Source: CAZIVP01 sp964542915 (lineage in GTDB: Bacteria; Calditrichota; Calditrichia; Calditrichales; Calditrichaceae). From it: a stretch of DNA of 64,000 nt. Position 1 is the stretch's first letter. Every line of letters begins with the position of its first letter. This document shows, in pieces, positions 19,198-29,598 of this stretch. The notes under the pieces are model-generated. The model ran no database searches. It saw only the letters and a program-made list of their open reading frames with translations, and was not told the DNA's origin. A program made the translations under genes and the position numbers. Location: positions 62,001-126,000 of the forward strand of contig CAZIVP010000001.1 in assembly GCA_964542915.1 (NCBI GenBank), read 5' to 3'.

Positions 19198-20508
19198 GTG
19201 AGAATACGAACGGTAGTCGCCTGGTTCATCACAGCAAGTCTGGCTTTGGCGGTTATGAATTGTTCCGGTTCTTCGGAAGGATTGCCGGAGAAGCGCAATG
19301 TGAACGTAATACCAGCGGTGGAAGCGCTTAAAAGTCGCCATGGCTCGTTGCCCCTAACCGAGCGTTTGACCGGCGTGGTAAGGGCCCGAAACCAGGTGGC
19401 GATTTATCCCGAGATCAACGCTTCGATTGTAAAGGTGTATGTAAAAGACGGTCAGCGGGTTCGGAAGGGCCAACCGCTTGTCCGGTTGCGCGACAGAGCG
19501 TTCAGCGAACGACTGAAACAGGCCGAGGCCAGCTATCAGATTGCCCTGGCGCAGCTTAAACAGGCGAAGGCACGATTAAAAGAAGTTGAGGCCGAATTGA
19601 AACGAACCGAACATTTGGCTGCGCGCAACCTGGCCAGTACCGCGGAATTGGAAGCGGTACAATCGCAAGCGGCATCCGCCGAAGCCGATCTGGAGCTGGC
19701 CGAAGCGCGCGTGGAGCAGGCCAGGGCGACAGTGGACGAACGCAAAGAAGCCCTTTCGCAAACGGTGGTCCGGTCGCCGGTGACGGGCATCGTCGGAAAC
19801 CGCGATGCCGAGATCGGTATGCTGGTGAACAGCAACACCCGCCTCTTCACGGTTGGCGAGCTCGATAGCCTTCACATTGAAGTGGTTTTAACCGATCGCA
19901 TGCTTAATTATCTCGAAGAAGGCCAACGCGCCGAAATCTATTCCGAAAATCTGGAGACAGGCGCCGTTTCTGCATCCCTATCCCGCATTTCGCCCTTTCT
20001 GCATCCGGTAACGCACAGCACCGACGCCGAAATCGATATAGCCAATCCGGCCAACCGTCTGAAGCCGGGCATGTTTGTGACCGTGGATATATACTATGGT
20101 GAGAGTGAACAGGCAACGCTGGTTCCGTTAAGCGCCCTTTATGAACACCCCGCTACCGGCGCTACCGGTGTGTATGTCAGCCGTGATACCGTTCGGAGGG
20201 AGCCCGTCAGCGTAAATGATCCCGATGGCTCCGTGGCTTTGACTGCGCCTGTGGCATTCGAGTTTGTACCCGTGGAAGTGCTTGCACGCGGTCGTATGCA
20301 AGCAGGTATTAGCGGCGTCAAATCCGACCGTTGGGTGATCACTCTGGGTCAGGATCTGCTCGCGGGCGAAGATGGAGACGCGCGGGTACGACCGGTTAAC
20401 TGGGGATGGGTGGAACAACTCCAGAATTTGCAACGGCAGGATTTATTAGATGAAATCATGAAAAAACAACAAGTACAGAAAGACGATACCCTGAGATCGA
20501 ACCCGTAA
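19198..20508 (+). CDS. RND efflux periplasmic adaptor (membrane fusion protein)
   Basis: A 436-residue lipoprotein: the signal ends in ALAVMNC, placing the acyl-cysteine near residue 22. Order of domains: first half of the lipoyl domain (ASIVKVYVKDGQRVRKGQPL), a long helical hairpin (LKQAKARLKEVEAELKRTEH and the return helix to about 185), second half of the lipoyl domain (TVVRSPVTGIVGNRDAEIGM), then beta-barrel and membrane-proximal domains. It joins the inner-membrane pump encoded next to an outer-membrane channel. The start is GTG. No outer-membrane factor gene lies in the window. Confidence 0.93.
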   Translation: MRIRTVVAWFITASLALAVMNCSGSSEGLPEKRNVNVIPAVEALKSRHGSLPLTERLTGVVRARNQVAIYPEINASIVKVYVKDGQRVRKGQPLVRLRDRAFSERLKQAEASYQIALAQLKQAKARLKEVEAELKRTEHLAARNLASTAELEAVQSQAASAEADLELAEARVEQARATVDERKEALSQTVVRSPVTGIVGNRDAEIGMLVNSNTRLFTVGELDSLHIEVVLTDRMLNYLEEGQRAEIYSENLETGAVSASLSRISPFLHPVTHSTDAEIDIANPANRLKPGMFVTVDIYYGESEQATLVPLSALYEHPATGATGVYVSRDTVRREPVSVNDPDGSVALTAPVAFEFVPVEVLARGRMQAGISGVKSDRWVITLGQDLLAGEDGDARVRPVNWGWVEQLQNLQRQDLLDEIMKKQQVQKDDTLRSNP

Positions 20509-20533
20509 TCTATCATATCAGGATATAACATTT

Positions 20534-23500
20534 ATGAATATCACCCGATTAGCCGTTCAACGTCCCATTGCGACGAGCATGGTGTTTCTCATTATCATTG
20601 TGCTGGGCGTCATGGGCTTCCGGTTTTTACCGGTGGATTTATTGCCAAAAGTCGAGTATCCGCGCTTGAGCATATACACGCCCTATCCAAACGTGGGCCC
20701 GGAAGAAATCGAGACCATCATTACAGATCGTGTGGAGAACGCGGTTGCCAGCGTACCCAATCTGGAAGAGGTCCGATCATCTTCGGCGGAGGGACGCAGC
20801 TGGGTTACACTGGAATTTGCCCAGGGCACCAGCATCGATGAAGCGGCAAACGATGTGCGTGCGTCCCTGGATCGTATCCGCGACGATCTGCCGCCTGAAG
20901 TGGAGCCGCCCCGCCTGTGGAAATTTGATCCCGACAATTTTCCGGTAGTAATTATGGGGGCGCAATCAACACATAACATGCAGGCGCTCACCCTTACACT
21001 GGAGCGTGAAATTTCCCAGCGCTTCGAACAAATTCCAGGCGTCGGTTCCGTAGATGTTTGGGGCGGTATCTATCGCGAAATTCAGATACAATTAAAACGC
21101 GACCGCCTGGCCGCCAGCCGGCTCTCCGCAAGCGATGTTCAGGAAGCCCTTCGTCGTGAAAACATCACCCTGCCCGGCGGCGGTATGCGCGAGGGCCTCA
21201 AAGATATGTACGTGCGCACCCGCGGTGAATTTAGTTCCCTGGATCAAATAGCCAATACCATTATCACGGTGGTCGATGGTAAACCGATCCGCATCAAAGA
21301 TGTGGCCGAGGTGATCGACGGATACGAAGATGTGAATCGAATTGTGCAGGTGGACGGTCGGCCGATGATCCGCCTTGGCGTGCGCAAACAGTCGGGCGCC
21401 AATACCGTAAAAGTGGCCGAAAAAGCCCGGCAGGTGATGGCCCGTATAAACCGCGAACGCGACGACCTCGAATTAATGATGATTATCGATCAGAGCGATT
21501 TTATCCAGGATTCCATCAATAATGTGTGGAACGCCGCACTGTGGGGCGGGCTGTTGGCGCTCATCATTTTGTATCTGTTTTTGCGCAATGGCTCGACGAC
21601 CTTCATCATTGCCCTGTCCATTCCCATTTCGATCATCGCTACGTTCGGGCTGTTGTACTTCAGCGACCTCACGTTGAACCAGATGAGCTTCGGAGGACTG
21701 GCGCTGGGGATCGGACTGATCGTTGATAATGCTATTGTGGTTCTTGAGAATATGGTGCGCCTGCGGGAAAACGGCCGCAATCTGGAGGATAGTGCGTTAA
21801 CCGGTACCCGTCAGGTGGCCGGAGCGATCGTTGCGTCAACACTGACGACATCGGTGATTTTTTTACCGGTGGTATTCATGCAAACCATCTCCGGTATGCT
21901 TTTTAGGGAACTGGCGCTGGTGGTGGTTTTCGCCCTTTTGTGTTCCCTTTTAATCGCCCTTACCCTGGTGCCCATGCTGGGCAGTCGTATTTTAACCGTA
22001 GGGTCCGCTACGGATGAAACAACCCGAAAACGTTTGCCGTTCGGGAACTGGTTCCGTCGGGTGGAGAGTGTTTACGCCCGCTGGCTGGCGGTAGCCTTGC
22101 GTCGCCGCAGAATAGTGGTGGGCATAACCATCGTGTTGTTAATCGCTACAGTCCTTTTATGGCCGCTGATTCCGGTGGAACTTGCGCCGCAAACCGATGC
22201 GAACGAGATTGATGTGGAACTGGAAATGGCACAGGGCACCAATATTGCCGTGGTGAATAAATATTTATACCAACTGGATCAAATGGTGCGCGAAGTGACG
22301 CCGATGGATCAGGTCAATCACATATCAGTGGAAATCCGGCCCGGCGACGCCGAAGTGGAGCTGTCTTTAAAGAGCGCCGGGGAGCGTAAGGTCAACAGTT
22401 TTGAACTTGCAGACCAAATCCGCCGACATGTCTCCGGGCGCATACCCGGCGCGGAAGTCCGCGTAGACGCCCAATCCGGCTTGTGGATGCTGCGCCGCTT
22501 ATTCGGATCGGGCGGGACACAGGCCGTTCAGGTGGAATTACGCGGTTATAATCTGGCCCTGGCTGATCGTTACGCCGGGGATATCGGCGATATTATGGAA
22601 AAAGTTGACGGCGTAGCGGACGTTCGTATCAGTCGCCGCGAAGGAAGACCGGAACAAAATTTAATCGTGGACCGCGAAAAGATTGCCAAACTGGGTTTAT
22701 CGGTCAATCAGGTGGCCCGGGTGGTCGAAACCAATGTGGGCGGCAGTCGCGCAGGTGTTTTTCGCGAGGGCGGCGAGGAATATCCGATTACCGTGCGCCT
22801 TCAACCGGAAGACCGCCTCAGCACCCTGGATCTGAAGAATATTTCCGTACGAACCGAAAGCGGGCAAATATTGCCGCTCTCTTCCGTGGTTCATACCCAG
22901 CGGCGTCGCAGTCCTACCGAAATTGATCGCATCAACTCCCAGCGGGTGACCTATATTACCGCCAATCTGGAAAGCGGCGCCGCCCTGGGCGATGTAGTGG
23001 ATAAATTACAGGCTGAATTGAGGGATTTTCCGTTACCGCCGGATTTTTCACTTTTATTCAGCGGTGAATATGAAGAACAGCAGAAGGCACAAAAGGATTT
23101 TATGTTATCCATCATCATGGCGGTGGTTCTGATTTACATGGTGATGGCCGCTCAATTCGAACGCTTTATGGACCCCTTGATCGTTATGGTATCCGTACCG
23201 CTGGCCGTCATCGGTGTTGTTCCGACCCTGCTCGTTACCGGTACCTCATTGAATATCCAAAGTTTGATGGGCATTGTGATGCTGATCGGAATTGTGGTTA
23301 ATAACGCCATTGTATTGGTGGATTATATCAATTTAATGCGCCGTGAACAGAATCTGGGCATTAAGGCGGCGGTAGAGCAATCGGCGCAGCGGCGTTTGCG
23401 CCCTATCCTGATGACGGCATCAACGACCATTCTGGGTATGCTGCCGCTGTCGTTTGGGGGCGGCGCCGGAGGGGAGATTCAGGCGGCACTGGCGCGTGCG

Positions 23501-23599
23501 GTTATCGGTGGACTGGCCGTTTCGACCCTGATTACGCTTGTTTTGATACCGGTCATTTACAGCGGAGTGCACGATCTTCTGCAAAGAATCAGGAGCTGA
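20534..23599 (+). CDS. RND efflux pump, HAE1/AcrB-like inner-membrane transporter
   Basis: A 1021-residue protein of the usual RND length with 12 helices and two large periplasmic loops (about 33-330 and 540-850). The helix-4 proton-relay region reads GLIVDNAIVVLENM, with D-N where AcrB has D-D, a common variant; the paired segment in the second half is GIVVNNAIVLVDYI. It begins RLAVQRPIATSMVFLIII as AcrB homologues do. Protons drive export of drugs, bile-like amphiphiles or lipids through the adaptor encoded 25 bp upstream. Substrate is not predictable. Confidence 0.95.
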   Translation: MNITRLAVQRPIATSMVFLIIIVLGVMGFRFLPVDLLPKVEYPRLSIYTPYPNVGPEEIETIITDRVENAVASVPNLEEVRSSSAEGRSWVTLEFAQGTSIDEAANDVRASLDRIRDDLPPEVEPPRLWKFDPDNFPVVIMGAQSTHNMQALTLTLEREISQRFEQIPGVGSVDVWGGIYREIQIQLKRDRLAASRLSASDVQEALRRENITLPGGGMREGLKDMYVRTRGEFSSLDQIANTIITVVDGKPIRIKDVAEVIDGYEDVNRIVQVDGRPMIRLGVRKQSGANTVKVAEKARQVMARINRERDDLELMMIIDQSDFIQDSINNVWNAALWGGLLALIILYLFLRNGSTTFIIALSIPISIIATFGLLYFSDLTLNQMSFGGLALGIGLIVDNAIVVLENMVRLRENGRNLEDSALTGTRQVAGAIVASTLTTSVIFLPVVFMQTISGMLFRELALVVVFALLCSLLIALTLVPMLGSRILTVGSATDETTRKRLPFGNWFRRVESVYARWLAVALRRRRIVVGITIVLLIATVLLWPLIPVELAPQTDANEIDVELEMAQGTNIAVVNKYLYQLDQMVREVTPMDQVNHISVEIRPGDAEVELSLKSAGERKVNSFELADQIRRHVSGRIPGAEVRVDAQSGLWMLRRLFGSGGTQAVQVELRGYNLALADRYAGDIGDIMEKVDGVADVRISRREGRPEQNLIVDREKIAKLGLSVNQVARVVETNVGGSRAGVFREGGEEYPITVRLQPEDRLSTLDLKNISVRTESGQILPLSSVVHTQRRRSPTEIDRINSQRVTYITANLESGAALGDVVDKLQAELRDFPLPPDFSLLFSGEYEEQQKAQKDFMLSIIMAVVLIYMVMAAQFERFMDPLIVMVSVPLAVIGVVPTLLVTGTSLNIQSLMGIVMLIGIVVNNAIVLVDYINLMRREQNLGIKAAVEQSAQRRLRPILMTASTTILGMLPLSFGGGAGGEIQAALARAVIGGLAVSTLITLVLIPVIYSGVHDLLQRIRS

Positions 23600-23645
23600 A
23601 CGATGGTGTCTCCCACAGTAACAAACGTATCGACGTCGAGTGCAG

Positions 23646-25403
23646 TTAATAAAGCTGCTTTATTATTAATGTCCGCAAACGATTGATCGCCGCTCCGATT
23701 TCAAAACGGCGCGGCCGCGCGAACGACCCGGGGTGGCGCTCTTTTTGGTAAAACGGATCCAGAAAGGCCAAACCCTTCTCGTCGAATAACGCCTCCAGTG
23801 CATCCAGGACTTCGCGGAAGGTGCGGTTTTCCACCATGATATGTTCGGCCGCATAATGAATAGCCTGGCCGATGGCCTCCGCCTGACTCAAATCCACCAA
23901 TTGTTCCAGATAACGGATATCCAGATCGGTTTTTCCGAAAACAATTGTATCCAGGGACTTAGCGTCGATTTTGACCTTTTTTTTACCACGGGAGGCGTCG
24001 AAACTCCGAGGAACCGGAATACGCGCTGTTGGCACGGCAAATGTTGATGAAGCTTCTTTTTTTCGATGATTGGGATAAACGCCGGCAACCCGGCGGGCTT
24101 CTTCGGTAACTTCATAAGGTTTGTAATTTTTCATCATAACAACGGTATGGGCCTGATCCAAATAATCGCCGCTGCCGCCCATAACCAGGATAGTGTTAAT
24201 GTTAAAATCCTGATATAACTGATAAACCCGGTCCATAAAGGGTGTGATCGGTTCGTCATCTTTGTGGACCAACGCCTGCATGCGGGCGTCACGGATCATA
24301 AAGTTAGTGGCGGAGGTGTCTTCGTCGACCAGCAGGAGTTCGCTTCCCATTTCGATGAATTCCATGATATTGGCCGCCTGGCTGGTGCTGCCGCTGGCGT
24401 CGTCGCTACTGAAATCGTGGGTGGTTCCGGCAAACGGCAAATTGTTGATAAAGGGGCTAAGGTCCACCTTTTCCACGCGGCGTCCGTCTTCGGAACGTAT
24501 TTTTACGGCGTTGGGATTACTTACAACATATTCGCGTCCATCGCCCGGAATGTGTGGGTAAACGCCGCGCTCCAAAGCTTTTAACAATGTAGATTTACCG
24601 TGATAGCCGCCTCCTACAATGAGGGTCACACCCTCGGAAACGCCCAATCCGCTGATTTTTTCGAGCGTCTGGCCGTCCTTCTGAATCGGATTAAGCAGCG
24701 GCATTTCCACGCGCATGGATGGCGGCGCCTCAAACGGAAGGGCTTTCTTCCGGGTCATGGGCAGATCGCTGGCGCCGCTTTTTCGGGGAAGAATAGCCCC
24801 GTCGGCCACAAAACCCACCAACTTCCGGTCGCGGAGTTGCATACGGATGTATTCCTGGTTTTCGATACACTCCACAAAAGACCTGACCCCATCCTGTTGC
24901 AGGTTCGGCCATTTGAGGCCGGCATCTGCAATTTTCGGTAACCGGCCGGTAAGGAGGTGTTTCGCGTCTTTGCCTGATATACGCCTTCCGGCTGCCGGCA
25001 ATCCCACATAAATGCGGGCCTCCACCCAGGATTCGTTCAACGCCATGGCCGTTCGTTCGATCACTTCCTGGCCGCCCCTGTCGATGCGGATCACGCCGCT
25101 TTTCCCCGTACCGTGAACGCCGCCCCCGTGAGCTCCGATTGCGTCGTAAACGCAACGGATCAGATAATCTTCCATGGCGGTTCGGCGGATTTTGTTACTG
25201 AACAGCGTTTCCGGGATTTGGGCGACGGACTGATCCATCCGAAGGCGCAGCCTGGATGGCGCTGCGAAGGGATCGCCCTGCACGTGATCGATAAACAATT
25301 GAAAGTCGCCGAAGTCGTAAGCGCCGGCGATCTGCTTATAAGCTTTGTACCCTTTCTGATCGATACGATTCAATATTTGTTTTAAGCGACTCGCGTCCTG
25401 CAT
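23646..25403 (-). CDS. Predicted ATPase of the ABC class (PF09818 type)
   Basis: A 585-residue soluble protein. The P-loop is GGGYHGKST (about residue 266) and the Walker B region is LLLVDEDTSATNFMIRDARM, wording specific to the family of predicted ABC-class ATPases. An N-terminal segment with the glycine-rich AHGGGVHGTGKSG may form a second nucleotide-like loop. The final 100 residues are helical. The biochemical role is not known in this family; RNA- or nucleic-acid-related roles have been suggested. It is a stand-alone gene, convergent with the RND pump. Confidence 0.88.
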   Translation of the reverse strand: MQDASRLKQILNRIDQKGYKAYKQIAGAYDFGDFQLFIDHVQGDPFAAPSRLRLRMDQSVAQIPETLFSNKIRRTAMEDYLIRCVYDAIGAHGGGVHGTGKSGVIRIDRGGQEVIERTAMALNESWVEARIYVGLPAAGRRISGKDAKHLLTGRLPKIADAGLKWPNLQQDGVRSFVECIENQEYIRMQLRDRKLVGFVADGAILPRKSGASDLPMTRKKALPFEAPPSMRVEMPLLNPIQKDGQTLEKISGLGVSEGVTLIVGGGYHGKSTLLKALERGVYPHIPGDGREYVVSNPNAVKIRSEDGRRVEKVDLSPFINNLPFAGTTHDFSSDDASGSTSQAANIMEFIEMGSELLLVDEDTSATNFMIRDARMQALVHKDDEPITPFMDRVYQLYQDFNINTILVMGGSGDYLDQAHTVVMMKNYKPYEVTEEARRVAGVYPNHRKKEASSTFAVPTARIPVPRSFDASRGKKKVKIDAKSLDTIVFGKTDLDIRYLEQLVDLSQAEAIGQAIHYAAEHIMVENRTFREVLDALEALFDEKGLAFLDPFYQKERHPGSFARPRRFEIGAAINRLRTLIIKQLY

Positions 25404-25517
25404 TTGATACCGTCCTTTTCAATTTTTAACAGCAACGCGCAAAAAGTAAAATTGACTCTGTTCCATTGCAAATTGTAGATTTCCAGAGACTTAATAAGCA
25501 TACGAAATCGGGAGTGT

Positions 25518-26846
25518 ATGTTAAGCATACTGTTAAAACAGCCCTGGCATGCCTGGAAATCGCTTTCGCTGTTAACCAAAATCGAAGTTGTGTTTTTGGG
25601 CGTCACCCTCTATGCCTATCTGAGCGAAGGGCTTTTGGAGTGGTACCTTTCAGGATATACCGGGCCGTTTGATTCGACGGTTGCATTCGGTAATGCCCTG
25701 ACCCACGCTATTGTCGTGCTTTCGATGCTGGCCGCTCCGTTTATCCTGCAACATCGGCTCCCGCAGCAGAGCGCATTTCGTATTTTTTACACACAGCCTT
25801 TATCGCCGCTGGCATTTATCAAGATAACCGCTTATTATTATTTTAAATATCAGCTGTTTTTTTGGGCGATTTTTGGGGTTATGATAACGCCCTTTTTCTT
25901 TTTGAATGTTTTAAGCGCCGTGTTTTTTATCTTCTTGTTCCTGACCTACCACCTCATTTTTTTTCTAATGTTCATCTATTTAAAAACGTTGCTTCCGGCC
26001 AAGCGGTTCATACTTTCGGCGCTGGTGGTCGCTGTGGTTTACGGTGCAGGCTACCTGCTGGTTACCGGCGTTGCAGAAACCGCCTGGTTATTCGATTTTA
26101 TTCTGATCCCCGGCAGCGCCGTTTTGATGCGCTTTCTTTTGCCGCCTAAAAGGCTGTGGGCATTGGAAACGGTTTTCCCTTTCGAATCGATGAGCCAGCG
26201 AAAGCGCCGTTTTGGTACATGTTCCTTTGATTCCATACCACGGTTTTTACCCGGACGATTGCAGATGTTATTTAATAAGGAATTACTCACGGTCTGGCGA
26301 AACGCCCGTTTCAGGAAGCTTAAGATTCTGACTTTAATCGTATTCGTGATCCTTTTGGTTTTGCTGGACGACCGACCGGGAATGGAACGGAGTTCGTTTG
26401 CGCTGCTGCTGGCTGTTCTGGCCGTCTGGTTGCATTATAATCACTACTTTAATGAAACATATATGCGAGCCGAACCGGCCTGGTACATCTTTACTTTACC
26501 GCAGCGTCTCTTTTCGATGCTGGCGGCGAAATTTTTGGCGGAATTTGCCTATATAATTTTGCTCTTATTGGTATTGTCGGGTTACATGGTATTAACCGGT
26601 TGGCCCTGGACAGCCTCCTGGCAGATGTTGTTGGTTTTACTGGCATTTTCCACACTGGTTTTATTTACGATGCTGAACTTCCAGCTCATGTTTTTCGATG
26701 ATCCCCGAATGGCGGGCTACGCATTTAATTTTACGGTCGTTTTTTTGCTGGTCATGGTCCTGAACTATCGGTTTGTGGGCCCGTTGGTCGGCGCCGCGCT
26801 CATCATCTATTTTGTTTATCGTAACTATAAATATTTAAACGCATAA
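25518..26846 (+). CDS. ABC-2-like exporter membrane subunit
   Basis: A 442-residue integral membrane protein with about ten helices and a cytoplasmic stretch (about 230-260, RFGTCSFDSIPRFLPGRLQM then NKELLTVWRNARFRKLK) which resembles the coupling region of ABC-2 exporters. It is followed eight bases later by an ABC ATPase, the usual arrangement for two-gene ABC-2 exporters. Sequence similarity to a named family is not evident to me; the export role rests on context and layout. Confidence 0.75.
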   Translation: MLSILLKQPWHAWKSLSLLTKIEVVFLGVTLYAYLSEGLLEWYLSGYTGPFDSTVAFGNALTHAIVVLSMLAAPFILQHRLPQQSAFRIFYTQPLSPLAFIKITAYYYFKYQLFFWAIFGVMITPFFFLNVLSAVFFIFLFLTYHLIFFLMFIYLKTLLPAKRFILSALVVAVVYGAGYLLVTGVAETAWLFDFILIPGSAVLMRFLLPPKRLWALETVFPFESMSQRKRRFGTCSFDSIPRFLPGRLQMLFNKELLTVWRNARFRKLKILTLIVFVILLVLLDDRPGMERSSFALLLAVLAVWLHYNHYFNETYMRAEPAWYIFTLPQRLFSMLAAKFLAEFAYIILLLLVLSGYMVLTGWPWTASWQMLLVLLAFSTLVLFTMLNFQLMFFDDPRMAGYAFNFTVVFLLVMVLNYRFVGPLVGAALIIYFVYRNYKYLNA

Positions 26847-26854
26847 GGGTTGCT

Positions 26855-27568
26855 ATGATAGAGGTTGAACATGTAAGTATTGCCTATGATGATGTCCGGG
26901 TAGTTGAGGATGTTTCGCTGTGTTTCGCAAGCGGCAAAATAAGCGGTATGATCGGGCCCAACGGCGCCGGCAAGAGCACCCTCATCAATGCTATGGTGGG
27001 ACTGATCGATGCCGAGAACGGCGCTATCCGATACGAACAGGGCATCTTAAAAGCGGCCTATGCACGGATAAAAGCGAACCTGGGCTATGCGCCTGAAAAC
27101 GCAGAACTTTTGCCTTATCTGCGAGGGCGTGAATTTTTACAACTGATCGGCCATATTCGAGGTATCAATGACGTGCAGGAAGAAGTCAATACGCTATTGG
27201 AAATGTTAAATTTGTACGAACAAAAGGACAAGCTGATCGTGCATTATTCACACGGGATGCGCCAAAAGATGTCAACGGCTGCAGCACTTTTGGGCAAACC
27301 CCAATATATCATTCTGGATGAAGCTTTGAACGGTTTTGATATTTTAACGCTACACCGTATCCACGGTTTTTTAAAGACGCTGGCCGAAGAGGGCCGGACC
27401 ATTGTGCTGGCTTCGCACGATGTGGCGATGATCGAGCGTTGGTGCGATCCGTTGATTTTTATGCATCGCGGACGTGTCGTCGGAAATTTTCCGGCGCATG
27501 CGTGGCTGGAACAAAAAGAGTCGGCGCAGGCCCGAAACAGCGATCCCTATCTGGAACTGTTCCAATAA
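26855..27568 (+). CDS. ABC transporter ATP-binding protein
   Basis: A 237-residue nucleotide-binding domain of CcmA/ABC-2 type: Walker A GPNGAGKST (residues 36-44), Q-loop region GYAPENAELLPYLRGREFLQ, a signature where the usual LSGG is YSHGMRQK, Walker B YIILDEALNGFD and switch histidine in LASHD. The SHGMRQK signature is standard for ABC-2 exporters. It pairs with the membrane subunit 8 bp upstream. The D after the catalytic E is replaced by A (ILDEA), also frequent in this group. Confidence 0.92.
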   Translation: MIEVEHVSIAYDDVRVVEDVSLCFASGKISGMIGPNGAGKSTLINAMVGLIDAENGAIRYEQGILKAAYARIKANLGYAPENAELLPYLRGREFLQLIGHIRGINDVQEEVNTLLEMLNLYEQKDKLIVHYSHGMRQKMSTAAALLGKPQYIILDEALNGFDILTLHRIHGFLKTLAEEGRTIVLASHDVAMIERWCDPLIFMHRGRVVGNFPAHAWLEQKESAQARNSDPYLELFQ

Positions 27569-27975
27569 GCGGTTTGTTAGTGTCCGGCGGGTCTTCTGAT
27601 TTTACATGATTTTGCGGCGCCGTGGCTGACAATTATGAAACACACCGTAAAAACGAAGGGATAACCAATACGTTCTTCAGTTCATAGATACACCTTCGTA
27701 GATAAATAAATATACGAGCATTCTCTCTGCTTTTTGCCGTATTCACATTGGTCGAATTGTTTGTGTGTAAATGTGGTGCATTGCCCGTGTGCTCCAAAAA
27801 ATGGTTGTTTGTGATGCCCATTTTAAATACGGCGTTTCGATATGAAATGAAACGGTTGTCCACTGCGTTGCAGTGCAACGTTCAAACGGGTTATCTATCG
27901 GTAAACGAAGGCATGTTCAATAACGATTGGAACATTTTTCAACAAAAACAGGGCATATACAAAACGAGGGCAGCT
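27569..27975. other. Intergenic stretch, no feature recognised
   Basis: About 400 bases between the ABC ATPase and the TolB-like gene. An open frame continues upstream of the TolB-like start to 27748, but those 76 codons precede an ideal signal peptide with its own ribosome site, so they are judged non-coding. No terminator or promoter stands out. Confidence 0.5.
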
Positions 27976-29028
27976 ATGATACGGTTTATAGGCACGATTG
28001 CCATTCTTCTTTTAGCATTGCAAACACTCTGGGCGCAGGCCGGCGATTCTCTGCGTTTTCCGGAAGAAAAGCATATTAAAAATATACGCATGCTTACACC
28101 GGAAGGCGAAAACGCTGAAGCATATTTCAGTTTCGATGAAACGCGACTGATTTACCAGTCCACCCACGGCGACTACCAATGTGATCAAATCTTCATTATG
28201 AATACCGACGGCAGCAACAAACATCTGGTATCGACCGGAGAGGGGCGCACCACCTGTTCTTATTTTTTACCCGGCGATGAAGAAATTATTTATGCTTCCA
28301 CCCACAGGGCGGATGCGGATTGTCCGCCCGAGCCGGATATGTCCCGGGGCTATGTCTGGAAAATTTACAGTTCGTTCGATTTGTACAAAGCCAATGCGGA
28401 CGGAAGTAATGTGCGTCCTTTTTTGCCTGCGCCCGGTTACGATGCCGAAGCCACGGTTTCGCCGACGGGCAATAAAATCGTCTTTACGTCGCAGCGGGAC
28501 GGCGATCTGGATATTTACACGGTTAATATCGACGGCAGCGGGTTGAAACGCCTTACCAATACCCTGGGTTACGACGGCGGCCCGTTTTTCTCCTGGGACG
28601 GCAAAAAGATCGTCTATCGTTCCTACCACCCGCAAACGGAGCAGGAAAAGGAGCGCTATAAAAACCTGCTTGGCCAGGAGTTGATTGAACCCAACGATTT
28701 TCAAATCATGGTTATGGACGTTGACGGCAGCAACAAGCGTCAGGTTACCGATAATGAATTTGCCAATTTTGCGCCCTTCTTTCACCCCGACAATAAACGG
28801 ATTATATTCAGCGCCAATATTAACAGCGCCGGCGGTTCAGGCATGCCTATCTTTAATTTATGGATGATCAATGAAGACGGGACGGGTCTTGAGCAGATTA
28901 CTCATTTCAAAGGCTTTGACGGATTCCCGATGTTTAACCGGGACGGCACGAAGCTTGTGTTTGCCTCGAACCGTTTCAATCGCAATAAAAACGATACCAA
29001 TATTTTTATCGCAGACTGGGTCGAATAA
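27976..29028 (+). CDS. TolB-like PD40 beta-propeller exported protein
   Basis: A 350-residue protein. The start at 27976 gives a clean signal peptide (MIRFIGTIAILLLALQTLWA) after a GAGGG site; an upstream in-frame start at 27748 would bury it. Five or more WD40-like PD40 repeats are seen, each with a D-G-S-N/G-L core (MNTDGSNKHL, NADGSNVRPF, NIDGSGLKRL, DVDGSNKRQV, NEDGTGLEQI) followed by a strand with F-S/P-x-D-G-x-K/R-I-V/F. Such propellers act as periplasmic scaffold or binding proteins; the role here is unknown. The stop is inside a strong terminator hairpin. Confidence 0.9.
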   Translation: MIRFIGTIAILLLALQTLWAQAGDSLRFPEEKHIKNIRMLTPEGENAEAYFSFDETRLIYQSTHGDYQCDQIFIMNTDGSNKHLVSTGEGRTTCSYFLPGDEEIIYASTHRADADCPPEPDMSRGYVWKIYSSFDLYKANADGSNVRPFLPAPGYDAEATVSPTGNKIVFTSQRDGDLDIYTVNIDGSGLKRLTNTLGYDGGPFFSWDGKKIVYRSYHPQTEQEKERYKNLLGQELIEPNDFQIMVMDVDGSNKRQVTDNEFANFAPFFHPDNKRIIFSANINSAGGSGMPIFNLWMINEDGTGLEQITHFKGFDGFPMFNRDGTKLVFASNRFNRNKNDTNIFIADWVE

Positions 29029-29060
29029 TAAAAAGGCGCTTCGGGCGCCTTTTTATTATT
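29024..29060. terminator. Perfect bidirectional terminator shared by two convergent genes
   Basis: A 16-bp perfect stem (AATAATAAAAAGGCGC and its complement) with a five-base loop TTCGG. A-rich on one side and T-rich on the other, it works in both directions. It contains the stop codon of the TolB-like gene and the last codons of the ferritin-like gene. Confidence 0.95.
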
Positions 29061-29598
29061 TGAACGGTGAACCGGCCATTCCGAAGAAGAGCGAAGGATC
29101 TTCAAGGAAATTCAGGGTTTTGCGAAGGATGTCCTGATGCGCTTTTTCTTCTTGGCCCAGCAACGTAAACAATTTACTGACTTTGGCATCATCGCTGCGT
29201 TTGGCGGCCTTCTCGTAAAACAGCCGGGTGGTCGTTTCCAGATCCATGGCCATCTCGATCACCTCTTCGTCGTCCACGCCTTTCTTTCCCATCTCTTCGA
29301 TGGCGTTATCCAGTTGTTCCCGCAGGCGATTAAAGATTTCTTCGAACGACGTGGGTTCATGATCTTCAATGACCATCTCTTCGACCTTGTTATCACTGAC
29401 GGCGTTGTACAGTTCGGTAAATCGTTTTTTGTGAATTTCTTCGTCCCGCGCCAAACGTTCCAGCATGCGTTTACCGAGGGAATTGTTCACCTTTTGAGCG
29501 GCTTCGACGTAGTAACGGTAGCCTTCATCTTCCAGTGCTATGGCTTTTTTTAAGGTCTCTTCCAGTGTGGCCGGTAATTCGGTGGTATGTTTGTCCAT
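29056..29598 (-). CDS. Rubrerythrin/ferritin-like di-iron protein
   Basis: A 180-residue four-helix protein. Candidate metal-ligand motifs are AIALEDEGYRYY (helix A), RLARDEEIHKKRF (E-x-x-H, helix B), EMAMDLETTTRLFYEKA (helix C) and LLGQEEKAHQDILRKT (E-x-x-H, helix D), the layout of erythrin-type ferritin-like domains. There is no rubredoxin domain. Such proteins reduce peroxide or bind iron during oxidative stress in anaerobes. It is a single gene with a weak GGGGGTTAC-type leader; the ribosome site is not strong. Confidence 0.9.
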   Translation of the reverse strand: MDKHTTELPATLEETLKKAIALEDEGYRYYVEAAQKVNNSLGKRMLERLARDEEIHKKRFTELYNAVSDNKVEEMVIEDHEPTSFEEIFNRLREQLDNAIEEMGKKGVDDEEVIEMAMDLETTTRLFYEKAAKRSDDAKVSKLFTLLGQEEKAHQDILRKTLNFLEDPSLFFGMAGSPFK